Source: Chrysophaeum taylorii
Lineage: Eukaryota > Sar > Pelagophyceae > Pelagomonadales > Pelagomonadaceae
DNA: 64,000 nucleotides
Direction: 5' to 3'
NCBI GenBank assembly: GCA_029834535.1
Contig: JAQMWT010000196.1
Span: 18,620 to 82,619 of the forward strand
Shown: positions 41,703 to 50,683 of the stretch, piece after piece
Position numbering within the stretch: position 1 is the stretch's first letter
Layout of the letters: each line of letters begins with the position of its first letter
Made by a program: the position numbers and the translations under genes
Notes under the pieces: generated by a model
What the model saw: the letters and a program-made list of their open reading frames with translations, nothing else
What the model was told of the DNA's origin: nothing
Database searches by the model: none

Positions 41703-42581
41703 GTGGTTGTCCCGAAAGCCACGGCCATTGCGGTCTCTCGCGTCGGCATGCGTCGCCTTCCCGCGAAACGCCGCCGCCACGCTGGCGAGTTTCATCGTGA
41801 GCTTTTTTTACCTTTGCCGTTAAGCCCCGCTGCGATGCGCATCGAAATTACCTGTTTCCATACCCACCGCCACACAACCATACCTGCATCCCACGCCCCC
41901 CACTCTTCCCCGGACCTAGGTTCGGGCACCTACCACGCGACTGTCGCCGCCTGTTTTCTACGTGGGCCGCGCCTCGTTCTGCGCGTGATGGCTGTGGTGC
42001 TCGACCGCCTACCGATCATCTCGACGTGGCCAAGGACGGATCCGTCTCCAGAGCAGAGAGCGGGGCTGCTGTGGCCATTTCGATCCCGTCGCCCCACGCC
42101 TCTACACTTTCGCTTTGCGGGCCCTGGAACTTTATCTGCGCATCGTGCTGAGGTCGTGGGCATCTATGCCGCACAAGCTGCACTTTGGTCCCTTCGTGAT
42201 GTACTCCCTCGGGAACTCGTGAAAGCTGTCCTTGACAATAATGGCGCTGTGCTCGCACATTCAGGCCTCTCGCAGCGCCTGCCAGTCACATCCGGCGATG
42301 TTTGGTATGAGATTGCGCCCTTCATTCCGCGCCTAGCGACACGTTTTGGTTCATTTGACATCGCGTGGGTGCGTGGCCACCCCGAAAGCCGCAAATCCTC
42401 TTGCCAGCTCACCTTTGTCGAGTCTCTCCAACATTGTGCTGATGGCCTTGCGGCGCGTGCCCGGTGTGGAGCGGGTGCGGATGGCCCTTCTTGCACGCGT
42501 TTCTGCCGTGGTCGGCGTTGTTTTGTCACCTTCCAGCGGCGGCGTCTGTTTGACGGGATTTGCTTCACTTCGCTGAAGTAG
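41703..42581 (+). CDS. RNase H-fold protein, unit 1 copy
   Basis: A 292-residue open frame with all RNase HI catalytic positions: D113 in RTDPSPEQRAGLLW, E150 in SAHRAEVVGIYAA, D178 in AVLDNNGAVLAH, and H226/D247 in AWVRGHPES and HCADGLAARA. RNase H of this type cuts RNA in RNA-DNA hybrids; in algae such domains are usually the RNase H of LINEs or stand-alone retroelement relics. A Cys-rich tail (residues 255-273) follows. The true start is not certain, because the first ~75 residues look non-homologous, and the frame may be the remainder of a larger polyprotein. The unit 2 copy differs by a 3-base deletion that keeps the frame. Confidence 0.6.
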   Translation: MVVPKATAIAVSRVGMRRLPAKRRRHAGEFHRELFLPLPLSPAAMRIEITCFHTHRHTTIPASHAPHSSPDLGSGTYHATVAACFLRGPRLVLRVMAVVLDRLPIISTWPRTDPSPEQRAGLLWPFRSRRPTPLHFRFAGPGTLSAHRAEVVGIYAAQAALWSLRDVLPRELVKAVLDNNGAVLAHSGLSQRLPVTSGDVWYEIAPFIPRLATRFGSFDIAWVRGHPESRKSSCQLTFVESLQHCADGLAARARCGAGADGPSCTRFCRGRRCFVTFQRRRLFDGICFTSLK

Positions 42582-43217
42582 CTTGGCGTTGCGCTCCTTC
42601 GTGCATGTGAGCCTGCGGATGTCGATCCTCTCACTTTGCTCGTCCGGACATCTTTCGTCGGCCCGTGCATGTCATTCATGGTGCCGTGCAGCTTAAGTTC
42701 CTCATGGTCAATTCGCCACCCGAGAGCTCTCTGTTGCCTGAGGATTGTTGTCCCTGATCACAAGTGACGCTGTTGTCGCCGCCCTGGCGCTTCACCATCT
42801 TCTGACTACGTGCCCACATCACACTTTGACGACGGCGAGACAGAGTTATGTGGCTACTCTGCTGCTCCATCCTCTCGTACTCGCGAGCATGACTTTACAG
42901 CAATGGCTGACTTCCTGTCTCTCTGCTTCCCAAACTACACTTGCTCTTGATTACGGCCGCGACGTTCGTCTGCTCTTCCCGCTGCATACGGCACCGACGA
43001 AGCTTACAACTTTATGCGCGGTCGTTTGCCGGCGGAGCTTATTGACATCCTTGTTGCTTGTGACGTTGATGCTGATGGCGTGTGGTTGCCTTGTGTTCTC
43101 GCGACATGTGGCCGCCTCGCCCGGATAATTTGATGGCGGCCTGCTTGGGAGGTCTGGCATCATGCTGTGACCGTCTCCTAGCGTCATCTTCTCGTGTCTT
43201 TCTTCACAACAAAGCCT
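42582..43217 (+). other. Downstream part of tandem unit 1
   Basis: Contains a conserved open stretch reading SSDYVPTSHFDDGETELCGY and, further on, YGTDEAYNFMRGRLPAELID, which could belong to the same decayed polyprotein as the RNase H frame. No domain assigned. Confidence 0.4.
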
Positions 43218-43864
43218 GCCGCTACTCTCTCCGTGCTTCTTTTCTTTTCCCTTGAACTCTTCTAGTGTCACGCCTTCTTGCCCTGCTCCCTTCTTCCTAC
43301 TTTTACAGCCCCCCTTTTCGTTCTCGCGTCTTCCTTGTTTCCCTCTGCGCTAATCCATTCTGGCTCTTTGAGCCCGGGGATTTCTTACCACAAGAACAAT
43401 ACCCCTGGTGCTTGTACCTTTCTTCGCTCTCCTTCTCCCACCTCCCCATTTTGCCCTCTTATTCTTTTGCTCTTTTCCTGCATCCATCCTTCTTTAGTGT
43501 TCCCACTTCTTTTCTCTGTTCCTCTTTTTTCTCCATTGCCACCTTACTTCCCCCGTTGCGCTGTTTACTTCTTCTTCGCCGTCCTCTCTGGTCATTTCCT
43601 TCTTTATTTCTCCCCCTTTGCGCCCAGCCTTTCAGTTGAGCCTAACTAACTAACTAACTCCAGGCTAGGAGTTGCTTACTATAACAAGGAGAACCGGAAG
43701 AAAGCGAGAAAGACTGAACAAGCACATCCGCCGTGGACCCTATACGCGGGTAGCGGTTGGCCCTATACCTGGTAGCCAAGATTCGGTTGAGGTTCAAGAT
43801 CGACAAATTTTAAACCCTTGTCCCAAAGATCGCGTTGAGAAGCGTGCAAAGCAAAAACAGAAGC

Positions 43865-44476
43865 ATGTTCTCCAAGGTCGTTCTCGCGCTTTGCCTCACG
43901 TCGGCTGCTGCCTTCGCGCCCGTGGCCTCCCACGCAGCCCCCAAGACCGTTGTCAAGGCCTTCGAGACCGAGCTCGGCGTCCAGGCCCCGCTCGGCTTCT
44001 TTGACCCTCTCGGCCTCCTCGCGGATGCCGACCAGGAGAAATTCGAGCGCCTCCGCTACGTCGAGATCAAGCACGGCCGCATCTCGATGCTTGCCGTCCT
44101 CGGCCAGATCGTGACAAAGGCGGGGATCTTCCTCCCGGGTACCATCGACTACTCGGGCACCAAGTTCTCCGATGTCCCCACTGGGTTCGGTGCCTTCTCC
44201 GCGATCCAACCGGCCGGCATCGCCCAGATCGTCGCCTTCGTCGGCTTCCTCGAGCTCTTCGTGATGAAGGACTCGGCCAACGGCGCCGCTCCCGGCGAGT
44301 TCCCGGGCGACTTCCGCAACGGCGCGTTGGACTTCGGCTGGGACACGTTCTCGGCTGAGGAGAAGCTGAGCAAACGTGCGATCGAGCTGAACAACGGCCG
44401 CGCTGCCATGATGGGCATCCTCGCGCTCATGGTCCACGAGGAGCTCGGTGTTTCCCTCTGGCCGGGTGGCATCTAA
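43865..44476 (+). CDS. Fucoxanthin-chlorophyll a/c binding protein, copy 2
   Basis: Encodes the same 203 residues as the copy at 39686, with the same preferred start, AAAFAP cleavage motif and three helices; I found no difference in the coding sequence. The first difference downstream is one T fewer in the run after the stop (44517). Upstream the copies match for ~120 bases before the start and then differ by the LINE-like insertion and small changes. Identity at synonymous sites means a very recent duplication or gene conversion. Confidence 0.93.
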   Translation: MFSKVVLALCLTSAAAFAPVASHAAPKTVVKAFETELGVQAPLGFFDPLGLLADADQEKFERLRYVEIKHGRISMLAVLGQIVTKAGIFLPGTIDYSGTKFSDVPTGFGAFSAIQPAGIAQIVAFVGFLELFVMKDSANGAAPGEFPGDFRNGALDFGWDTFSAEEKLSKRAIELNNGRAAMMGILALMVHEELGVSLWPGGI

Positions 44477-45880
44477 GTGCAATCACAGCATCGCTCCGGC
44501 CGCGACGGCCGCGCCTTTTCTTGCACATGAACCCAAGAGGATGACGTGAACCTAGGTAGATAAACAATGATGTGGGTCATATCTCTAGCCTCCCTTCGTC
44601 GGGGTAGTGCGACAAAGTCGAATTTCCTGGTGAAGAGGGGGGTGGCTAGGATGTGCGCGATACTACAAGCTCATCTCGTTCGGAGATTAGGCGCGCAAAA
44701 GAACCAGAGAATGCTATAACGGATTACAGCATGTGTGGCAAAGACGACACGTATGACTGGAAGGCTCTTTGGCCTACTGCAGCAAATTGCGGTATGCGAT
44801 CGCAGCGCGGCAATGCGCTTTGCGCTTTCTTGCTTCAGCCTGCGCTGTCCTCTAAGGTTTTCGTCCTTTCTTCCTCCTCATCTGCGCTCATCCATTCTGG
44901 CTCTTTTCGAGCCTGGGAGTTGCTCACAATAACATGAAAATAATAGGTACCTCCTTTGCACTACATTCCTTTATCACGTGCCACCTTCAGCCCCCATCCT
45001 TTGACTTCCCTTCCGCAATTCTGCCTTCTGGCTCTTTGAGCCTGGCAGATGCTCTTTTCTCTTTCTCTGCGATCATCCATTCTGGCTCTTTGATCCTGGG
45101 AGTTGCTTATCATAAATAAAAAACTGGCTTCGAGCCTAGGAGTTCCTACCCATAAGAATAATACGCTCATTCGTCGAGCTCAACTGCGTTTTGTCGCCAT
45201 TTTCCCTGTCTTCGAATGCCGCCACGCTGCAAATGCCAAATGGCTCACCTCTGTCGCCACGGACCGCACACGTTTCGGGTGGGTCGAGGGCACCATCGTG
45301 TGGGCCAGCTCAAATGATGTGCAACTTGCTGGGGGTGGTCCGCTCCCCGGCTCCGCCACTGCAACTGATTGAACAGTCGTCGATCTTACGCTCGCTGTTG
45401 GTTGGCCGGCGCCTGATATTACCAAGTTGCAGCGGGTGTGCCACGAGAACGAGGTTTGGTGGTCCACCTCCTTCCTAGCGGCGGACGGATATTTTTTTCA
45501 TGACGCATGCATTCCTCCTTCGGCGGTGGAACGTGCTTGGTTCGCCTGGCGCTTAAAGACATTACTCCATGTTCATACTTTCGGTCTTGTTGGGCCAGGT
45601 TTCGGGCTGGTCGCGCAATGGTAGGTGTCACCCGTGGTGGCGTTGTCTTGTGCATGGTTGACGGTCACCTGCGCATAGTTGAGGTGTGCAAGACACGGAT
45701 GATGATAACGCGCTTGTCTGTGAATTGGAATCCGACAAACCACCGAGAGCTGCATCCAGACGCAGCTGACTGATAAGTCGAAGAGGGTTGGTATGAGGGT
45801 CGTGTCCACGGCTTTCGGGCAGCGGCAGACACACTCACATCCTTCTTTGCGCTGGTGGCGACCAACTGGGATCCTAAAGC
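44477..45880 (+). other. Spacer in tandem unit 2
   Basis: Almost identical to 40298-41702, with single-base differences (for example near 45050, 45137, 45219, 45253 and 45546). It carries hairpin motifs near 44891, 45026, 45071 and 45123. Confidence 0.5.
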
Positions 45881-46756
45881 GTGGTTGTCCCGAAAGCCAC
45901 GGCCATTGCGGTCTCTCGCGTCGGCATGCGTCGCCTTCCCGCGAAACGCCGCCGCCACGCTGGCGAGTTTCATCGTGAGCTTTTTTCACCTTTGCCGTTA
46001 AGCCCCGCTGCGATGCGCATCGAAATTACCTGTTTCCATACCCACCGCCACACAACCATACCTGCATCCCACGCCCCTTCTTCCCCGGACCTAGGTTCGG
46101 GCACCTACCACGCGACTGTCGCCGCCTGTTTTCTACGTGGGCCGCGCCTCGTTCTGCGCGTGATGGCTGTGGTGCTCGACCGCCTACCGATCATCTCGAC
46201 GTGGCCAAGGACGGATCCGTCTCCAGAGCAGAGAGCGGGGCTGCTGTGGCCATTTCGATCCCGTCGCCCCACGCCTCTACACTTTCGCTTTGCGGGCCCT
46301 GGAACTTTATCTGCGCATCGTGCTGAGGTCGTGGGCATCTATGCCGCACAAGCTGCACTTTGGTCCCTTCGTGATGTACTCCCTCGGGAACTCGTGAAAG
46401 CTGTCCTTGACAATAATGGCGCTGTGCTCGCACATTCAGGCCTCTCGCAGCGCCTGCCAGTCACATCCGGCGATGTTTGGTATGAGATTGCGCCCTTCAT
46501 TCCGCGCCTAGCGACACGTTTTGGTTCATTTGACATCGCGTGGGTGCGTGGCCACCCCGAAAGCCGCAAATCCTCTTGCCAGCTCACCTTTGTCGAGTCT
46601 CTCCAACATTGTGCTGATGGCCTTGCGGCGCGTGCCCGGTGTGGAGCGGGTGCGGATGGCCCTTCTTGCACGCGTTTCTGCCGTGGTCGGCGTTGTTTTG
46701 TCACCTTCCAGCGGCGGCGTCTGTTTGACGGGATTTGCTTCACTTCGCTGAAGTAG
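45881..46756 (+). CDS. RNase H-fold protein, unit 2 copy
   Basis: 291 residues, one fewer than the unit 1 copy owing to a 3-base difference in the stretch ASHAPSSPDL. Catalytic residues are all retained. An indel of a multiple of three between otherwise near-identical copies is compatible with coding constraint but is one event only. Confidence 0.6.
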   Translation: MVVPKATAIAVSRVGMRRLPAKRRRHAGEFHRELFSPLPLSPAAMRIEITCFHTHRHTTIPASHAPSSPDLGSGTYHATVAACFLRGPRLVLRVMAVVLDRLPIISTWPRTDPSPEQRAGLLWPFRSRRPTPLHFRFAGPGTLSAHRAEVVGIYAAQAALWSLRDVLPRELVKAVLDNNGAVLAHSGLSQRLPVTSGDVWYEIAPFIPRLATRFGSFDIAWVRGHPESRKSSCQLTFVESLQHCADGLAARARCGAGADGPSCTRFCRGRRCFVTFQRRRLFDGICFTSLK

Positions 46757-47394
46757 CTTAGCGTTGCGCTCCTTCGTGCATGTGAGCCTGCGGATGTCGA
46801 TCCTCTCACTTTGCTCGTCCGGACATCTTTCGTCGGCCCGTGCATGTCATTCATGGTGCCGTGCAGCTTAAGTTCCTCATGGTCAATTAGCCACCCGAGA
46901 GCGCTCTGTTGCCTGAGGATTGTTGTCCCTGATCACAAGTGTCGCTGTTGTCGCCGCCCTGGCGCTTCACCATCTTCTGACTACGTGCCCACATCACACT
47001 TTGACGACGGCGAGACAGAGTTATGTGGCTACTCTGCTGCTCCATCCTCTCGTATTCGCGAGCATGACTTTACAGCAATGGCTGACTTCCTGTCTCTCTG
47101 CTTCCCAAACTACACTTGCTCTTGATTACGGCCGCGACGTTCGTCTGCTCTTCCCGCTGCATACGGCACCGACGAAGCTTACAACTTCATGCGCGGTCGT
47201 TTGCCGGCGGAGCTTATTGACATCCTTGTTGCTTGTGACGTTGATGCTGATGGCGTGTGGTTGCCTTGTGTTCTCGCGACATGTGGCCGCCTCGCCCGGA
47301 TAATTTGATGGCGGCCTGTTGGGAGGTCTGGCATCATGCTGTGACCGTCTCCTAGCGTCGTCTTGTCGTGTCTTTCTTCGCAATAAAGCCTGCC
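46757..47394 (+). other. Downstream part of tandem unit 2
   Basis: Matches 42582-43217 with few changes; one deleted base near 47318 and a substitution making TAG near 46888 distinguish it. Confidence 0.4.
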
Positions 47395-47795
47395 GCTACT
47401 CTCTCTGCTTCTTTTCGTTTCCCTTGAACTCTTCTAGGGCTTCTAGCGTCACGCCTTCTTGCCCTGCTCCTTTCTTCCTACTTTTACCGCCCCCCTTTTC
47501 GTTCTCGCATCTTCCTTGTTTCCCTCTGGGTTAATCCATTCTGGCTCTTTGAGCCCGGGGGTTTCTTACAAGAACAATACCCCTGGTGCTTGTACCTTTC
47601 TTCGCTCTCCTTCTCCCGCCTCACCATTTTGCCCTCATTTTATTTGCTCTTTTCCTGCATCCAATCTTCTTTAGTGTTCCCACTTCTTTTCTCTGTTCCT
47701 CTTCTTTTTTTCTCCATTGCCACCTTACTTCCCCCTTTGCGCTTCCTTAATTCTTCTTCGCCGTCCTCTCTGGTCATTTCCTTCTTTATTTCTCT
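47395..47795 (+). repeat. Third, partial F flank
   Basis: Pyrimidine-rich sequence matching 38990-39390 and 43218-43610 (cccttgaactcttctag, cgttctcgc.tcttcc, ccattctggctctttgagcc). It is cut by the SINE-like element at 47796. Three F copies around two LHC units fit unequal crossing-over between F repeats. Confidence 0.85.
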
Positions 47796-48033
47796 TGGGC
47801 CGGATGGCAGCCGGAACGTTCGCAGTGGGACGGCGTATGGCCGGGGGGCACAGACGGAACGTTGTCGGCGAGTTGGTTGTCAGTCACATCGCGGTCTCCG
47901 CGTCGCATGGCGACAAGCCTCATGATCACTCTCGGCCAACTCACCTTTCGGCGCCCCTCGTCTACAGCCCCCCGTGATTCTGGACCGGCTCCTGTTGGTC
48001 CAGCCTGGCTCCCATGCTCGGGAGAGATCTGAA
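47796..48033 (+). mobile_element. SINE-like/LINE family 2 tail element
   Basis: Matches the element at 32768-33023 (gcagccggaacgttcgcagt, ggttgtcagtcacatcgcgg, ggctcccatgctcgggagag) and ends in a (GTAA)n tail. Element B is inserted in that tail, whose remainder lies at 60342-60366. Confidence 0.7.
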
Positions 48034-48038
48034 GTAAG

Positions 48039-48440
48039 TGGAGAGATTTGACCCTCTCCAGGTACATGGTAGAGACTGCGTGCAGTCTTAGGCGTGTACA
48101 GACCATTCCGCTTGCCACATGCTACTACACAAGGTAGGGATTTAAGCCCTAACTCCTTAAGGACATTAGGTCCCATAGAAGCGTTTACACTGACAACGAG
48201 GAACGAAGCCTCTGTTAATTAAACAGAAAGCCCCGTACCTGACGGTACGCACCTGGAGGCCTACTCCATGTTGGAAAAGAGCTTCAGACTGGGTTCTTCA
48301 TAGTCATGAAAATATAATTGCGGAAGGGTAAGGAAGGAAAAGAGGAACGAGGGAAAGCCGTATTACGGAGAGAAAACCCTCGTGTAGAGATCGGTGTGAA
48401 ATGTTCCAGTGTCGCACACATAATAGTGTGGCTCTCTGGA
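48039..48440 (-). repeat. 3' LTR of element B
   Basis: Plus-strand ends TGGAGAGATT and gctctctgga; in sense orientation it begins TCCAGAGAG and ends CTCTCCA. It includes the inner palindromic words gagactgcgtgcagtctt and cgtacctgacggtacg. Confidence 0.92.
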
Positions 48441-48449
48441 CTCCCTCAA
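48441..48449 (-). promoter_or_regulatory. Polypurine tract of element B
   Basis: Minus-strand TTGAGGGAG directly precedes the LTR start TCCAGAGAG. Short but in the right place. Confidence 0.6.
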
Positions 48450-48557
48450 CGTGTGAAAACGGTTTATGCATTTCAGACGTTCTTGAAGCGGAACTTGTGC
48501 AATATACATGAGAACAGTGAACAGTGGAACAAACAACAACAGAACAGGACAAATTAA

Positions 48558-50609
48558 TTATGATGTCGAGCGTGTTGTGATGTTGCGCAAAGAAGCTGTA
48601 TCGGTATCCACAACATCAGATGTGTGGTCCAATTCATCCTCGCTATTATCGTCCAGTTCCTTTAACTCTGGAGAAGACGAATTATGATCATCAGAGGATA
48701 GGTCGTTAGCAGTGTTGGTATTGTGCATAGTCATTGCATCACTCAAGGTGACCAAGGGTGACATAACAGACGAAAGGAAAGACATAGCAGCATCTGGTGT
48801 AAGAGCGTGTAGATCCAATGCAGGAATAACACGATCATGTGCATCAGACATAGCTGTGTGGAGGTGATGAGCTGCTGCGTCGATTAGAACTCGCTGTGCC
48901 TCATTATACGTGTCTGGAGGGAGCTGTCCAATAGACGAGATAAGCGACCGAGAAATGATATGGACAAATACGGCAGAGGTCGGGATTATGGTGTTCTGAT
49001 GCATTTGAAGACTTGACAGAATGTTATCTAACAAGGAAACATGTTTGATGTTCTCGGTCACTTGGGTATTAAGTGTTTCGTAGATGTCTTGCATCTGTGT
49101 GAGAGAAGTTAGAGCAAGCGATAGTTGATGTTCTCGTGCCATCAATTGCTGTTCGGTGTTAGTGAGACGTAGAGATAAAGACCGAATCTCTTCTTTTAAT
49201 TGGTGTAAGGATTCTGCCATATTGTCGTTAGCTTTATCTGGCGTGGGCTCAGCGGGTGGATTATCGATCGGCGCTGGTGACACATCTTCAGAAGGGGTAT
49301 TATTAGAGAAGGTATCAATGATATGGGATGGGTAGCCAACTTGGATTAACACGTTTTTAAATGCTAGTTGTTGATTAGGTGGAAGTTGGCAAACGTAGTG
49401 TAGCATTGGCGGTACCGTCTCGGAAGAAGTTGCGTCAAGTTGATGAGAAACATCGTTAACAAAGCGTTCGATGAGCACGTTAAGTACCTCCTCAGGATTG
49501 GTAACTACGCAGGTTATATCTTCCACAGATTGTAACAAAGACCAAGCTGCTACAAGAATCTCAAGATTTACACTCGAAATGAAGGGCAGCTGCAGTAAGA
49601 GCATGGTGTTAGCGTCAGGGTTGACGAGAATTTTAGAAGCATCAACGTTACGGGATGTTGCAGTCTGCATGATTGCCTCTTTGAGCAGCTTGTTAATAGC
49701 AATGGACTTTCCAAGACGGAGGATTATGGCTCTTATGTGGGCAGCTGGATCATTATAACAAGAGAGTTGGAAGGGATGCTGGTTGTTGCGAATTAACGCT
49801 ATCCCATGATTCGACAAGGTACACATCACACAAATCAACAAAAAGAAAGGGCGCGGTACATCGAAGCAGTGCGATGCATGTTGCTCAGACGCGAGATGAT
49901 CCTCAATAATTTGGCGAATCCTGTCAGTTTTAAGCTCATCTTCAGTACAGATGATGAGCACGAGGGGTGTGCCCGGCATCTCAGTTTTATTATAACACTT
50001 TGTACACGCCACATGTACTTTGACAACCCCTTTAATGGGTGGAAAGCGGTGAAATCGAATACCCTCATTAGGAGATATAGCGGGGGCATTCCGAATGCGC
50101 TTTGCTTTGACGCACGGCAAAGAACAAAGATATTGGATGTCGTCCACAAAGTTTGTCTGTTGTGCTTCGGTAAGCAGCTGCTGCAAAGACTTAAGCCAAC
50201 ACTGAGGATCCTTATGCTGAGGGATGAGAAAGTTCGGCGGGGATGCACCAAGGGCGGATATATTCCCTGACATCATCGCAAGTGCGTCAAATTTGCAATG
50301 TTTAGGCAGGAAATACTCAGACTTTGATGTTTGCGATTTAGACGGTTGTTGGACAGTTGCCTTGGGTGCCTTAGGCGTAACGGGCGTAGATTGATGTCCT
50401 TGAGCCACCGACAAATAGGTTTGATGCTTCCGATTAGGGGAACTAGTCGGTGCAGCGCTTGGAGTTAGAGCATAAAAAGGTGGGGATAGTGACGGTGCAC
50501 CACCACGACCACGGTTCAGGGTAGAATGGCGCAGGCTCGCAGCATCTTTGTTTTTAGTGGGATTCATCGTAAAAAGAATATCCACATCACATCTTTCATT
50601 ACATTTCAC
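48558..50609 (-). CDS. Additional ORF of element B between RNase H and 3' LTR (683 aa)
   Basis: An intact frame starting 74 bases after the pol stop; a second Met at residue 15 (MNPTKNKD) is an equally good start. Residues ~20-120 are Pro/Ser-rich; ~120-450 look globular, with CTKCYNK near 205 and a hydrophobic stretch FFLLICVMCTL near 265 that is too short and polar-flanked to be a sure membrane span. A coiled coil follows (~465-545: LHQLKEEIRSLSLRLTNTEQ, QLMAREHQLSLALTSL), and the C-terminus is acidic. No signal peptide, RT, protease or zinc-knuckle domain is recognised. Some plant copia elements carry an env-like ORF at this place, but nothing here shows an envelope protein. A structural or nucleoprotein role is inference. 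Composition is AT-rich like pol. Confidence 0.8.
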   Translation of the reverse strand: MKCNERCDVDILFTMNPTKNKDAASLRHSTLNRGRGGAPSLSPPFYALTPSAAPTSSPNRKHQTYLSVAQGHQSTPVTPKAPKATVQQPSKSQTSKSEYFLPKHCKFDALAMMSGNISALGASPPNFLIPQHKDPQCWLKSLQQLLTEAQQTNFVDDIQYLCSLPCVKAKRIRNAPAISPNEGIRFHRFPPIKGVVKVHVACTKCYNKTEMPGTPLVLIICTEDELKTDRIRQIIEDHLASEQHASHCFDVPRPFFLLICVMCTLSNHGIALIRNNQHPFQLSCYNDPAAHIRAIILRLGKSIAINKLLKEAIMQTATSRNVDASKILVNPDANTMLLLQLPFISSVNLEILVAAWSLLQSVEDITCVVTNPEEVLNVLIERFVNDVSHQLDATSSETVPPMLHYVCQLPPNQQLAFKNVLIQVGYPSHIIDTFSNNTPSEDVSPAPIDNPPAEPTPDKANDNMAESLHQLKEEIRSLSLRLTNTEQQLMAREHQLSLALTSLTQMQDIYETLNTQVTENIKHVSLLDNILSSLQMHQNTIIPTSAVFVHIISRSLISSIGQLPPDTYNEAQRVLIDAAAHHLHTAMSDAHDRVIPALDLHALTPDAAMSFLSSVMSPLVTLSDAMTMHNTNTANDLSSDDHNSSSPELKELDDNSEDELDHTSDVVDTDTASLRNITTRSTS

Positions 50610-50683
50610 ATTTTAGCGAGCCAGTATTCCTTTACATGGCAGGGTTAGTTTAAAGTCATTTCGGACATAATGAAGGGTAAGGA

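Larger units (their letters stand above)
38990..43217 (+). repeat. Tandem unit 1 (LHC gene plus RNase H-like frame)
   Basis: The unit consists of a pyrimidine-rich flank (F), the LHC gene, a ~1.4-kb spacer with hairpin motifs, and an RNase H-like frame. Unit 2 follows head to tail with an offset of 4,179 bases at the LHC gene. DNA identity across the LHC gene and spacer is nearly complete; scattered substitutions and small indels distinguish the copies. Confidence 0.9.
43218..47394 (+). repeat. Tandem unit 2
   Basis: Same order as unit 1. Its F flank includes (AACT)4 at about 43640-43658, absent from unit 1, and lacks the LINE-like tail. The unit is followed by a third, partial F flank. Confidence 0.9.

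Noticed and set aside
48558-50609. Calling the additional ORF of element B an envelope gene
   Set aside because: The position fits, but there is no signal peptide, convincing membrane anchor, furin-like site or fusion-peptide-like segment.
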